Source: AV40 sp038230255 (lineage in GTDB: Bacteria > Verrucomicrobiota > Verrucomicrobiia > Chthoniobacterales > UBA10450). Taken from it: 64,000 bases of DNA. This document shows, piece after piece, positions 8,120 to 15,981 of this stretch. The number at the start of each line of letters is the position of its first letter. Position 1 is the first letter of the stretch. The notes below the pieces were generated by a model that did not search any database, was not told the DNA's origin, and was given only the letters and a program-made list of their open reading frames with translations. The stretch is from NCBI GenBank assembly GCA_038230255.1, contig JBBRNP010000006.1:1-64000 (forward strand), in the 5' to 3' direction. The position numbers and the translations under genes were made by a program.

Positions 8120-8147
8120 GTGTAGAGGCGGCCGTGTCGGCCGCGAT
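8120..8147. repeat. GTAG-type REP-like hairpin
   Basis: TGTAGAGG followed by CGGCCG-TGT-CGGCCG, only a few substitutions from the copy at 7346. It lies directly upstream of the methyltransferase start and next to the heptamer array at 8159. Confidence 0.75.
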
Positions 8148-8158
8148 CTTTCCTGTTC

Positions 8159-8193
8159 GTCACTGGTCACAGGTCACACGTCACGTGTCACTG
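8159..8193. repeat. GTCACNN heptamer tandem repeat (5 units)
   Basis: Five uninterrupted units: GTCACTG, GTCACAG, GTCACAC, GTCACGT and GTCACTG. This is the longest GTCACNN array in the window. No gene overlaps it. Confidence 0.88.
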
Positions 8194-8203
8194 GTCTTCA
8201 CTT

Positions 8204-8286
8204 TAACCACGAATGCACACTAATCATGCGTTCGTTTTTCCTGCTGAGAATTCGTGTCGATTCGTGTCCATTTGTGATTACGATTG
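8204..8286. repeat. Palindromic repeat with ACGAATGNACAC / GTGTCCATTNGTG arms
   Basis: The left arm reads TTTAACCACGAATGCACAC and the right arm GTGTCCATTTGTGATTA, roughly complementary over 17 bp. The right part also repeats GATTCGTGTC inside. A partial copy lies at 16316-16368, immediately before another ATG. Both copies end CGATTGG a few bases before a start codon. Confidence 0.7.
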
Positions 8287-8295
8287 GAACTAAAA

Positions 8296-8511
8296 ATGAG
8301 CCGCTATCTAATCGTCATCGAAGAAACCGGCACCGGTTATTCGGCATATTCACCCGATCTTCCTGGTTGTGTTGCTACCGGGGCAACTCGAGACAAGGTC
8401 GAACGCGAAATGCGCGAGGCGATTGAATTCCACCTGGACGGCTTGCGTCGCGCGGGGGAACCGATTCCGTCACCGCGCTCCGAAGCATCGTACTGCGAAG
8501 TGGGCGCCTGA
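8296..8511 (+). CDS. HicB-like antitoxin domain protein (no HicA partner)
   Basis: 71 residues from the ATG at 8296. It has the HicB/UPF0150 RNase H-like partial fold: YLIVIEETGTGYSAYSPDLPGCVATG, then a helix DKVEREMREAIEFHLDGLRRAGEPIP, the standard signature. It lacks the C-terminal ribbon-helix-helix or HTH extension of longer HicB proteins. In a HicAB pair it would neutralise the mRNA-interferase toxin HicA, but no HicA-like frame was found on either side, so it is an orphan. The four codons upstream of the chosen ATG (to 8284) are also open. Confidence 0.85.
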   Translation: MSRYLIVIEETGTGYSAYSPDLPGCVATGATRDKVEREMREAIEFHLDGLRRAGEPIPSPRSEASYCEVGA

Positions 8512-8646
8512 GCGGATCGCGCTTTCAGCCGTCCCTCAACCGTCAACGTTCTCAACGACTCAACTTCTGCTGACTTCCGCACTTTCCGCTTTTCCAAGGA
8601 GAGCTAATCCGTCTACGCTTCGACCAGACCGGTCTTCCCAGCAATA

Positions 8647-9642
8647 ATGGAACATCCTCCAGCCATTCACACTTTCGACATGCCGCAGATGCCACGGATG
8701 CCGCGCATTCCGGTGCGGCCGATCGCCGGCATTTTCGCGCTTGTTCTTCTGATCATTCTGGCGTGGACATCTTTTTATACCGTGCAGGCCGAATCGGAAG
8801 GCGTCGTCCTTCGCTTTGGCCGGTTTTTGAAAACGGTCGAGCCCGGTCTGCATTTCAAACTTCCCTTCGGCATCGACAAGGTCACCGTCCTGCCGACCCG
8901 GCGGCAGTTAAAACTTGAGTTCGGTTTCTTCACTCCTGGTTATACAAATACCGACCAGCCGGCCAGAGAAAGCGGTGATGAAAGATCAATGGTCACGGGC
9001 GACCTGAACGCCGCGCTCGTCGAATGGGTCGTGCAATATCGCATCGACGATCCCAAGCAGTACCTCTTCGATGTCCGCAATCCCGCCCAGACCTTGCGCG
9101 ATTTGTCGGAAGCGGCCATGCGCGAAGTGATCGGTGACCGCACGGTCGATGAAGTCATCACTATTGGCCGGCAAGACATCGAGGTCGCGGCCCTGGCCCG
9201 AATGCAGGAACTGGCCAAGCGCTACGCGCTCGGCGTTCGCGTCGATCAAGTGCAACTCAAGAACGTCAATCCGCCGGCGGAAGTCCAGGCCTCCTTCAAC
9301 GAAGTGAACAAGGCGCAACAGGACCGCGAAAACGCGATCAACATCGCGAACGGCGCTTACAATCAAGCGGTGCCCAGAGCGCGGGGCGAAGCCGACCAGG
9401 CGATTCGCGGCGCGGAAGGCTATCGATTCAAGCGCGTCAATGAAGCGGAAGGCGACGTGGCTTCGTTCAACGCCATGCTCGGCCAATACGTGAAAGCACC
9501 CGAGATCACGCGCACCCGGCTTTATCTCGAGACGATGGGAGACGTGCTCCCGGCTTCCGGCGAGAAAATTATCATCGACGATACGATGCGAAATCTGTTG
9601 CCGATCCTGCCGCTCACCAAAAGTCCTTTGGAGAAACGATGA
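8647..9642 (+). CDS. hflK: Membrane protease modulator HflK (SPFH/band 7)
   Basis: 331 residues. A proline/methionine-rich cytoplasmic N-terminus is followed by one membrane helix (IAGIFALVLLIILAWTSFY) at about 30-48. The SPFH domain begins VQAESEGVVLRFGRFLKTVEPGLHFKLPFGIDKV and contains NAALVEWVVQYRI, then the charged coiled coil around NEVNKAQQDRENAINIANGAYN, ending ALGVRVDQVQLKNVNPP-type HflK features. With HflC it forms the cage that regulates FtsH. The neighbour order hflK-hflC and the 4-bp overlap confirm the identity. Compared with E. coli HflK the Gly-rich N-terminus is replaced by a short Met/Pro segment. Confidence 0.93.
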   Translation: MEHPPAIHTFDMPQMPRMPRIPVRPIAGIFALVLLIILAWTSFYTVQAESEGVVLRFGRFLKTVEPGLHFKLPFGIDKVTVLPTRRQLKLEFGFFTPGYTNTDQPARESGDERSMVTGDLNAALVEWVVQYRIDDPKQYLFDVRNPAQTLRDLSEAAMREVIGDRTVDEVITIGRQDIEVAALARMQELAKRYALGVRVDQVQLKNVNPPAEVQASFNEVNKAQQDRENAINIANGAYNQAVPRARGEADQAIRGAEGYRFKRVNEAEGDVASFNAMLGQYVKAPEITRTRLYLETMGDVLPASGEKIIIDDTMRNLLPILPLTKSPLEKR

Positions 9643-10637
9643 ACAAGCGCGGCTGCCTCATACTTCTGTCGGTCGTGCTCGCGTTCGTTGTCCTGCGCAT
9701 ACTTTTCGGATGCTTCTTTGCCGTTTATCAGACCGAACAGGTCATCATCACCCAGTTCGGCAAACCGGTGGGCGACCCGATCACCGACCCGGGCCTGCAC
9801 TTCAAGCTGCCCATCATTCAAGAAGTCAACCGGATCGATAAACGATTTCTCGAATGGGACGGCCAGCCCGTTGCCATCCCCACCCGCGACAAAACTTACA
9901 TTCACGTCGACACCTTTGCCCGGTGGCGGATCAGCGATGCCAAGACCTTTTTCGTCCGGTTGCGCGACGAACGCAGCGCTCAATCGCGTCTGGAAGACAT
10001 TCTCGGCAGCGAGACTCGCAACGCCGTGGCCAAGAACGATCTGATCGAGATCATTCGCACCGATAAAGATCGCAAACCGTTGCGGGACGAAAATTTGAAA
10101 AGTGTCCAGACCGGCCTGGGAACAATCGGCGTACTTCCGCCTATTCAATTCGGACGACAGAAAATCGAAGACGAGATCAAGGCGAAAGCGGCCGGAAAAT
10201 TGGCCGAGTTCGGGATCGACCTGCTCGACGTCCGGCTCAAGCGCGTCAATTACAATCCGGACGTGCTCGATCGCATCTACCAGCGAATGATCAGCGAACG
10301 TCGGCAGATTGCCTCCCGGTTTCGCTCCGAAGGCGAAGGCGAAGCGGCCCGGATCGCCGGGCAAAGAGAACGCGACCTGAACGAGATTCAATCCACCGCC
10401 TACCGGCAGGTGCAACAGATCCGCGGCGAAGCCGACGGCAAAGCGACCGAGATTTACGCCAAAGCCTACACCCAGAACCCGCAAGCCGCCGAGTTCTACA
10501 ATTTTCTCAAGAGCATGGAAACCTACCGCAAAGTGCTCAACAAAGACGCCACGCTCGTCTTTTCCACCGACAGCGACCTCTTCGGTTTATTGAAACGCGC
10601 CAGCGCAAAACCGCAAACTCTCCCGCCGTCTCGCTAG
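9639..10637 (+). CDS. hflC: Membrane protease modulator HflC (SPFH/band 7)
   Basis: 332 residues, overlapping hflK by ATGA (9639-9642), so translation is coupled. N-terminal membrane helix (LILLSVVLAFVVLRILFGCF), then AVYQTEQVIITQFGKPVGDPITDPGLHFKLP, the HflC signature, and IDKRFLEWDGQPVAIPTRDKTYI. The C-terminal half holds the RMISERRQIASRFRSEGEGEAARI coiled segment and AAEFYNFLKSMETYRKVL, typical of HflC. It acts with HflK as the periplasmic-side regulator of the FtsH protease. The length is normal. Confidence 0.94.
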   Translation: MNKRGCLILLSVVLAFVVLRILFGCFFAVYQTEQVIITQFGKPVGDPITDPGLHFKLPIIQEVNRIDKRFLEWDGQPVAIPTRDKTYIHVDTFARWRISDAKTFFVRLRDERSAQSRLEDILGSETRNAVAKNDLIEIIRTDKDRKPLRDENLKSVQTGLGTIGVLPPIQFGRQKIEDEIKAKAAGKLAEFGIDLLDVRLKRVNYNPDVLDRIYQRMISERRQIASRFRSEGEGEAARIAGQRERDLNEIQSTAYRQVQQIRGEADGKATEIYAKAYTQNPQAAEFYNFLKSMETYRKVLNKDATLVFSTDSDLFGLLKRASAKPQTLPPSR

Positions 10638-10643
10638 AACGCT

Positions 10644-10931
10644 TTAGCCGCTCTTGCGCGTCAATTCGAATTCGAAACGCACTTTCTCTTTGTTAGGCTT
10701 TAGCGTTTCCCATGTCTCGGTCACATGGGCGCGGTCTTTGAAAAAGAACTCGAGGCCGTTGATGTGTTCGGTCCCTTTTTCTCAGTTGGTAATGTCTTGG
10801 AACACGAATGTGATCGACCGGGATTTTTCTCCAAATCCTTTTGCGCGCAATCGCGGTTCATTCCCGTCTCGCGTGTAGAGCGTCATGAATTTGCTTTCCC
10901 TAGGAGGCTTGGTCGCGTTAAGCAGGTACGC
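10644..10931 (-). pseudogene. Broken C-terminal remnant of a small conserved protein
   Basis: On the minus strand the frame reads ...NATKPPRESKFMTLYTR, then LRAKGFGEKSRSITFVFQDITN, then an in-frame TGA (10782-10784), then EKGTEHINGLEFFFKDRAHV to a TAA at 10644. The two halves belong together: the pattern NGLEFFFKD...VTETWETL...FEFELTRK resembles the C-terminal part of a common soil-bacterial protein family (about 180 residues). A TAA at 10932-10934 cuts off the N-terminal half, and the gene at 10936 begins right there. It is therefore both truncated and interrupted. Family assignment is from memory. Confidence 0.65.
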
Positions 10932-10935
10932 TTAG

Positions 10936-12636
10936 ATGAGCGACTATATTTTCGGAACCAGCCTATCGTACCGCGATTACTTGCAAGCCCGCAGTTTCGA
11001 GGATGCTCTGAGAAGCGACATTTCAAAACAGACAAGAGCGATCATTGCATCGAATAGTGAATTGCAGCGATACAACATCTCGGTAGCGGACGCGCTCCCC
11101 GCCACAATTTCTGAAGGATTCGAACAACTGTCGACGGCAGTGGCCGAAGGCTTCGAACAATTGTCATACGGCTTTGGGTGGATATCTCGCGGCATAGACA
11201 ATCTGACGGCCGAAATAGGGGAACTCAAAGCACTAGTCCAATGGGGATTCAGCGAATTATTAACCGCGACCAGCCGAGTTAATGATGCGCTTGTCGAGCT
11301 CATTAAAATCGCGAAGACGCCGGCTCAGACGTGGGCCTACGAACAGTTTGAAATCGCGCGCGACGCTTTCCGAAAAGATTTACATGATGATGCAGTCGAG
11401 TATCTCGAGCGAGCGATCAACGGCTACGCCAGCAACACTGGTTATAGACTCGAATATCGCTTTCACTATTTGTTCGGTGTGATTCGTCTGGGCAGTTTCA
11501 AGAACAACTCTCGAGACATCGTCGATCCTGCGAAAGCCGAGCAAGCTTTTCTGAATGCGGCGAAGTACGCGCGTCGCGACGCACCGCGGGAGGCCGGGCG
11601 TGCTTACTTAGCCGCTGGTTGGGCGGCCTACTGCCAAGGGAAGATGGTGGAGGCTCACCAACATACCGAAAATGCGGTCGCACTCGTAGCCGATCTCGCC
11701 GAATCGCCTTTCCAGTTATCGAAGATCACCGCTCACCAGCGGAATTTCGCTGACGCGCTGTCCCCGCTTGAAAAAGCGATTCGACTCGATCGAGTGTACG
11801 CGCTCAAAGCCGCGTCGGACGATGACTTTAAAGCTTGCACCGCCGAAGTACGTGCCCTGATAGAAAAACTGCGCGTAGAAGCAAAGGCAGAAGCTAACAA
11901 ACTGCTCGCGCAGGTCAGAGAAGAAGTTGAACGCCTTACGCAAATTCACGAAACGGGTCGGGGCATCATCGACCAAACTGTGCTGCGGATAGGCGAGAGC
12001 GCTCTTGAGGAGGCGACTGACGCTGCTGCCAAAGACACGTATTTCGGTTACCTAGACGCTGCCGAAATCTGTCGCAGAGGCGAAAAGAACCTACGGGAAG
12101 CTGAAGCTGAATCGAGGCGACGTCATGGTGAGCGGGAAGAACAGAAGCGACGTTCTGGCGCAGAAAAGGAACGACAAGTCGCTCTCGAACGAGAGCGGCA
12201 CGTCAAAGAAATCGAATCGCAGATCAGCATCGAGCGAAACGCACCTATGGCTGCGACCTGGTGGTTCTTGAGAGTAGCTGGCTTGATTGCTTCGATAATC
12301 CTTGCATGCACACAATGCAGTCGGGTTTATCAGGCAAACGACCGACAAGAAGAAATTCGAAAGGCTGCCGTGCAGCGAATGTTCGGGGAAATCCGAGCCA
12401 AAGGATACGACCCTGACCGACTCAGCGTTGAGGAAGCGCGACGACTTGGCTATCGCGCTGAAGCTCTGCCACCACCCAACATCGGAATAACATTCATTGG
12501 TGCTTGGTTTAAGTACTTGGCTTTGGGAATTGTGGCATCGTTTCTCATTGCGTTCGTAGGCAACGAGTTCACGAAAAGCGCGAGAGTAGCTGCGCTTGAA
12601 CGCAAGCGAGACGAGATCAAACGCGGCACTCGGTAG
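10936..12636 (+). CDS. Coiled-coil/TPR protein with two C-terminal membrane helices, unknown function
   Basis: 566 residues, not assigned to a named family. Residues 1-125 are helical, with a repeated EGFEQLS motif (AVAEGFEQLSYGFGWISRGI). Residues 125-290 look like TPR helices (DDAVEYLERAINGYA, GRAYLAAGWAAYCQGKMVEAHQHTENAVAL, NFADALSPLEKAIRLD). Residues 300-415 are a highly charged coiled coil (VEAKAEANKLLAQVREEVERL). Two membrane segments follow, about 436-455 (WWFLRVAGLIASIILAC) and 530-550 (YLALGIVASFLIAFVGNEF). It precedes the restriction-modification pair and replaced the N-terminal half of a broken gene, which suggests acquisition. A defence or stress role is possible but nothing in the sequence proves it. 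Confidence 0.8.
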   Translation: MSDYIFGTSLSYRDYLQARSFEDALRSDISKQTRAIIASNSELQRYNISVADALPATISEGFEQLSTAVAEGFEQLSYGFGWISRGIDNLTAEIGELKALVQWGFSELLTATSRVNDALVELIKIAKTPAQTWAYEQFEIARDAFRKDLHDDAVEYLERAINGYASNTGYRLEYRFHYLFGVIRLGSFKNNSRDIVDPAKAEQAFLNAAKYARRDAPREAGRAYLAAGWAAYCQGKMVEAHQHTENAVALVADLAESPFQLSKITAHQRNFADALSPLEKAIRLDRVYALKAASDDDFKACTAEVRALIEKLRVEAKAEANKLLAQVREEVERLTQIHETGRGIIDQTVLRIGESALEEATDAAAKDTYFGYLDAAEICRRGEKNLREAEAESRRRHGEREEQKRRSGAEKERQVALERERHVKEIESQISIERNAPMAATWWFLRVAGLIASIILACTQCSRVYQANDRQEEIRKAAVQRMFGEIRAKGYDPDRLSVEEARRLGYRAEALPPPNIGITFIGAWFKYLALGIVASFLIAFVGNEFTKSARVAALERKRDEIKRGTR

Positions 12637-12681
12637 CTCATTGGCGAATTTTCATTTGCTCAAAAGACGTCTCGACGTCTA

Positions 12682-13851
12682 TTGTTGCTTGTGAAGTATT
12701 CTGATCCACCCAAGCGCAAACCGGGCATGGTGCGCGACGCGATCATCGAAGCGCTCGCGTATCGCGCGCATGGCGCGACTGTCGCGCAAATAACGGAGGA
12801 AGTCAGCGCACGCATCGGGCCGACGCCAGCATCTTCGATTCGTTCTTATCTCCGGCTGAACACGCCAAAGCTATTCGTTAAAGTAGATCGTGGTCACTAT
12901 CGCGTGCGCGAAGAGGCGCAGGCGACTCTTCCGCTGGTTGATCAACGGAACGGAGCGTCAACTTCACGACCGGTTACGGCCCGCGAAGCGTTTCGCTTTG
13001 GCAATTCGACTTTGATTCATGGCGATTGTTTCCAGTGGTTGGCGACCGCTCAGACAAACAGCATTGAAGCAGTGGTCACCGACCCGCCTTATGGACTGGT
13101 TGAGTATAGCGAGCTAGAGCAAAGCAAGCTTCGCAAAGGTCGCGGTGGAGTCTGGCGCATTCCGCCTTCGTTCGATGGAAACAAGCGCTCGCCTCTACCG
13201 CGGTTCACCGTTCTTTCCCGCGATGACATTAGCGAACTGGAACGATTCTTTTTCGCGTGGGCACGTTTGCTTTTTCCAATCGTAGTTCCCGGGGCACACG
13301 TGATCGTCGCTTCAAATCCGCTGCTTTCATTTGTAGTCGCAAGCGCGGTGACGCGTGCTGGATTTGAGCGGCGCGGCGAAATCATTCGGCTCACAATGAC
13401 GATGCGTGGCGGTGATCGGCCAAAGGCTGCTCACACCGAGTTCGCCGAAGTCAGCGTGATGCCACGTTCGATGTGGGAACCGTGGCTGATCTTCCGCAAA
13501 CCAATCGAAGGTCGTGTCCAAGATAACTTGCGTCGTTGGAAAACCGGTGGTTTCAAACGCCCGTCGAAGGAGCAACCGTTCGGCGATGTAATCACCTCGG
13601 CTCCAACGCGAAAACAGGAACGTTCACTCGCGCCGCATCCCAGCCTGAAACCGCAGGCGTTTATGCGAAAGATCGTGCGCGCAGTCTTGCCGTTAGGCGA
13701 GGGGACTGTGCTCGATCCTTTCGCCGGAGCAGGATCGACATTGGCCGCAGCCGAATCAGTTGGCTATCGCAGCATCGGAATCGAAAGAGATCCGCGCTAC
13801 TTCGACACGGCGTGCGAGGCGTTGCCAAAACTCAAGGCGTTGAAGGTGTAA
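12682..13851 (+). CDS. DNA methyltransferase (beta-class order) with N-terminal winged-helix-like domain
   Basis: Up to 389 residues; starts are TTG at 12682 or ATG at 12727. Residues about 18-75 resemble a winged-helix domain (AIIEALAYRAHGATVAQI...TPASSIRSYLRL...GHYRV), similar in outline to HARE-HTH. The catalytic part has TDPPYG at 133-138 (motif IV, amino-methyltransferase type) and the SAM-binding LDPFAGAGSTL at 344-354, so motif IV precedes motif I: beta-class. The LKPQAFMRKIVRA stretch before motif I is usual. It should methylate adenine-N6 or cytosine-N4 in the site cut by the overlapping convergent endonuclease gene. The recognition sequence cannot be read from the protein. Confidence 0.9.
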   Translation: MLLVKYSDPPKRKPGMVRDAIIEALAYRAHGATVAQITEEVSARIGPTPASSIRSYLRLNTPKLFVKVDRGHYRVREEAQATLPLVDQRNGASTSRPVTAREAFRFGNSTLIHGDCFQWLATAQTNSIEAVVTDPPYGLVEYSELEQSKLRKGRGGVWRIPPSFDGNKRSPLPRFTVLSRDDISELERFFFAWARLLFPIVVPGAHVIVASNPLLSFVVASAVTRAGFERRGEIIRLTMTMRGGDRPKAAHTEFAEVSVMPRSMWEPWLIFRKPIEGRVQDNLRRWKTGGFKRPSKEQPFGDVITSAPTRKQERSLAPHPSLKPQAFMRKIVRAVLPLGEGTVLDPFAGAGSTLAAAESVGYRSIGIERDPRYFDTACEALPKLKALKV

Positions 13852-14455
13852 CAGGATCTTTGTAGATCCAATTTTCGCGCAACTTCAAAATGCCTTCGCG
13901 ATGTAGCGTTGCAGTCCGCGTACCGAGTTCTCCGCGCGGGTTCCGGCGGAAATCGTCGATCGTCACCTGTCCAAGATAAATTTCCGTGAAGCCCATCGGC
14001 TTACGTTCGCGCGCCGGCTCAGTTGCGTTGTCGATGTTGTAAACAAAGACCGCCATCCATTGATCGCGCGCTCCATGCGTGTCCACCGCCCCTCCAATCT
14101 TTCGAGTCGTCTTGATTTCGACACCTTCCGTTCCCGCTTTCACAGAGTCGTTTGGGTAAACGCCTTTCACGAGAAGATCGGGATGACCGTTAAAATAATT
14201 GTTCTGCGTGAGCGCCCGCGAATGTTTCGCGATGCTTGCGGTGAGTAAATCCGAAAGGAATCCCGACATGATTGCTGGTCGAACAAAATCGTCGAGCCGT
14301 TCCAACCCCTTCTCAAGCAAGCCGGTGTTTACGTCGTAGAACAAATCATAAACATCCTGCATCGCGATCTCGAAATCCTCGAGCCGCAATTGAAACGGGA
14401 GACTTGCATTCGCATTGAAGCAATCACGCTTCGGTCGATTGCGCTCCGCAGGCAT
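13832..14455 (-). CDS. Type II restriction endonuclease, PD-(D/E)xK
   Basis: 207 residues. The catalytic motif is visible: HPDLLVKG with PD at residues 92-93, and EIK at 113-115 (GVEIKTTRK), the spacing expected for a PD-(D/E)xK nuclease. Aromatic residues and RDQWMAVFVYNID follow the core as in other type II enzymes. The gene is convergent with the methyltransferase and the two coding regions overlap by 20 bp at their 3' ends, a compact restriction-modification arrangement. Identification as the cognate endonuclease rests on this motif and context. It might form part of a known family with the same helical N-terminus (QDVYDLFYDVNTGLLEKGLERLDD). Confidence 0.82.
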   Translation of the reverse strand: MPAERNRPKRDCFNANASLPFQLRLEDFEIAMQDVYDLFYDVNTGLLEKGLERLDDFVRPAIMSGFLSDLLTASIAKHSRALTQNNYFNGHPDLLVKGVYPNDSVKAGTEGVEIKTTRKIGGAVDTHGARDQWMAVFVYNIDNATEPARERKPMGFTEIYLGQVTIDDFRRNPRGELGTRTATLHREGILKLRENWIYKDPVTPSTP

Positions 14456-14559
14456 GGCAATTACAACACAGTAGCGCGCCTGTTAGAGCAAGGTGAAAGC
14501 GCTTGCTTTGGCGATGTCGATCTTCACGCCAAGGGCTTAAGCAAGCTTCATTCGCAACT

Positions 14560-14940
14560 TCAATCGACGTAGTTCGCGAGCTGGCCAAAGTACTGAGTGC
14601 AATCTTCGTCTGTGCCATCGGCCCCAAGAAAGACGAAACACTTTTCGCTGATGTGGAAACCAAAATGATTTTTGACCGTGATTTTCACTGGCACGATCCA
14701 GCCAAACCGCTTTTTGGCTCCAACGAGTCCCGCCTGACAAAAACCTTTGCGTGGACGTGTAGTGAACTCGTAAGTGGCAGTCTCCGGCCGCAGCCTGATC
14801 TGCGTGCTCATATACTTCTTCACGCGTTCCTGGTAATCGGCCGGCAACGGCCCAAAGGTAGCCGTAGCCACTTCTTGCTTTGTCGCAGTCACGCAGCCCT
14901 GAATCAGAAGTGCCGCTAGAATAATCGATACCGTTCTCAC
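14560..14940 (-). CDS. Small lipoprotein of unknown function
   Basis: 126 residues with a lipoprotein signal (TVSIILAALLIQGC, lipid cysteine about residue 16). The mature domain begins TATFGPLPADYQERVKKYMS and continues with ETATYEFTTRPRKGFC, FGWIVPVKITVKNHFGF and EKCFVFLGADGTDEDC. Four later cysteines could pair in the periplasm. Verrucomicrobial genomes carry several such short lipoproteins beginning FGPLP.DY...K.Y; the role is not known. Its 3' end is about 100 bp from the start of the endonuclease gene on the same strand. Confidence 0.75.
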   Translation of the reverse strand: MRTVSIILAALLIQGCVTATKQEVATATFGPLPADYQERVKKYMSTQIRLRPETATYEFTTRPRKGFCQAGLVGAKKRFGWIVPVKITVKNHFGFHISEKCFVFLGADGTDEDCTQYFGQLANYVD

Positions 14941-15073
14941 ACTCAGGAATCGAAGCTGCGGCGAGAGTCGGCCGGGTCCTCAGCATGCGGCCTAACTGCG
15001 CCGCCGGTCCGGCTCAGATTAGGCCTTCGCCGTCTTGTCTTTCTTCGGGGCGCACACCGGGACATTTAAAGAA

Positions 15074-15101
15074 GTGACGAGTGACATGTGATCAGTGACG
15101 A
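15074..15101. repeat. GTGACNN heptamer tandem repeat (4 units)
   Basis: Units GTGACGA, GTGACAT, GTGATCA and GTGACGA: the GTCACNN family in reverse orientation. Confidence 0.82.
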
Positions 15102-15359
15102 GGCGGAAAAGACGTCAAAGGTCGGAGGACTGACCGTCAGCTTTCGCTTCGGGGTGCACGCCTGGATTCTTATCGCCTCTTTCATGCTCCTTGCCACTCG
15201 TCTGCTCAACGCGTTTCGATTTTCGGCGACGAATCTCTTCATCGGAAGGTTCGTCGACGTTGCGCATCCGCGGCCACTTTCTGAACTTGACTGGTTAAAC
15301 CAGTCGACAGCAGCGAACGATCGCCGATAAATTCTTAGCCATCTCGATAAGATTTCATC

Positions 15360-15380
15360 CATCGTAAGCGGCTTACGATG
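15360..15380. terminator. Perfect 10-bp inverted repeat after the toxin-antitoxin genes
   Basis: CATCGTAAGC (15360-15369), one base, GCTTACGATG (15371-15380). It lies 8 bp beyond the stop of the XRE antitoxin gene on the minus strand. There is no strong T-run after it, so it may be an operator or a weak terminator rather than a classical rho-independent one. Confidence 0.5.
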
Positions 15381-15388
15381 CGACGCCG

Positions 15389-15706
15389 TTATGCCGCAAC
15401 CAATTCGATTTTCACTTTTCGCCCGAGCGATCGGGCGGCGCGGTTGAGCGTGGCGAGAGTAACCGATGTGTTTTCGGGATCAAGCAACCGATGAATCGCA
15501 GCTCGCGATGTATGCATCTGTGCAGCCATCACGCTCTTGTTGACGCGTTTCTGTTTCATCAGATCGTCCAGTTTCATCGTGATCGCGCGCTTCAACGCGG
15601 CGGCGTGCACTTCCTCGTACAGGCCTTCCTTCTTGAGAAAGCTCCCGAAGCTGCTTCCACGATGTTTGTTCTTTTTCTTTCCGGCTCTCATTCTCGGATT
15701 ATTCAT
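15389..15706 (-). CDS. XRE-family antitoxin
   Basis: 105 residues from the ATG at 15706. A lysine-rich N-terminus (GKKKNKHRGSS) leads into GLYEEVHAAALKRAITMKLDDLMKQKRVNKSVMAAQMHTSRAAIHRLLDPE, a helix-turn-helix of the XRE type used by HigA-like antitoxins. The end NTSVTLATLNRAARSLGRKVKIEL is typical of this group. The ATG overlaps the toxin stop codon by one base (TAATG), so translation is coupled and toxin comes first, as in higBA order. It should bind the toxin and repress the shared promoter. Confidence 0.87.
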   Translation of the reverse strand: MNNPRMRAGKKKNKHRGSSFGSFLKKEGLYEEVHAAALKRAITMKLDDLMKQKRVNKSVMAAQMHTSRAAIHRLLDPENTSVTLATLNRAARSLGRKVKIELVAA

Positions 15707-15981
15707 TAGAGATCGCGATACGCTTCGGATCGGTGCTGAACTCGGTAGATGCGCACAGCCTTCTCTGGATGATGGACCCAGTAAAGAATTCGCCAGTCGC
15801 CCACGCGTAATCTGCATAGCCCAGAAAGATCATCGGGCATACCGACAAGACGGCGATGCACCATGACAGCAGCATTTTCGCCCAACCAAATAATTTTGCG
15901 CTCGACCGTTGAGCCTATGGTTGGATCGAGATCGTTTAGCTGAACGCCGGCCTTCGGACTTACTTCGATTTGGTAGGCCAT
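15706..15981 (-). CDS. RelE/ParE-superfamily toxin
   Basis: 91 residues from the ATG at 15981 (MAYQIEVSPKAG). The core VERKIIWLGENAAVMVHRRLVGMPDDLSGLCRLRVGDWRILYWV holds the RxRVGDxRxxY motif shared by RelE and ParE toxins, with RIYRVQHRSEAYRDL at the end. Members either cut mRNA on the ribosome or block gyrase; the RVGDWRILY form and the final H-R-Y residues favour a RelE-type nuclease. It is flanked by the XRE antitoxin downstream and a second short acidic protein upstream that overlaps it by 22 bp. Confidence 0.88.
   Translation of the reverse strand: MAYQIEVSPKAGVQLNDLDPTIGSTVERKIIWLGENAAVMVHRRLVGMPDDLSGLCRLRVGDWRILYWVHHPEKAVRIYRVQHRSEAYRDL

Larger units (their letters stand above)
14941..15388. 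other. Intergenic region with repeats and no convincing gene
   Basis: About 450 bp. It contains a GTGACNN heptamer array (15074-15101) and a 10-bp palindrome at its right end. On the minus strand a short frame near 15015-15070 ends ...VPVCAPKKDKTAKA before TAA, which looks like the tail of a decayed gene, but nothing upstream in that frame supports it. Overlapping ORFs at 15066-15362 (minus) and 15088-15330 (plus) were judged to be chance frames. Confidence 0.5.

Noticed and set aside
8296..8511. A HicAB toxin-antitoxin pair
   Set aside because: No HicA-like frame on either side; called as an orphan HicB-like protein.
9522..10484. A 320-codon minus-strand ORF opposite hflC
   Set aside because: Shadow of hflC on the other strand; composition typical of antisense frames in GC-rich DNA.
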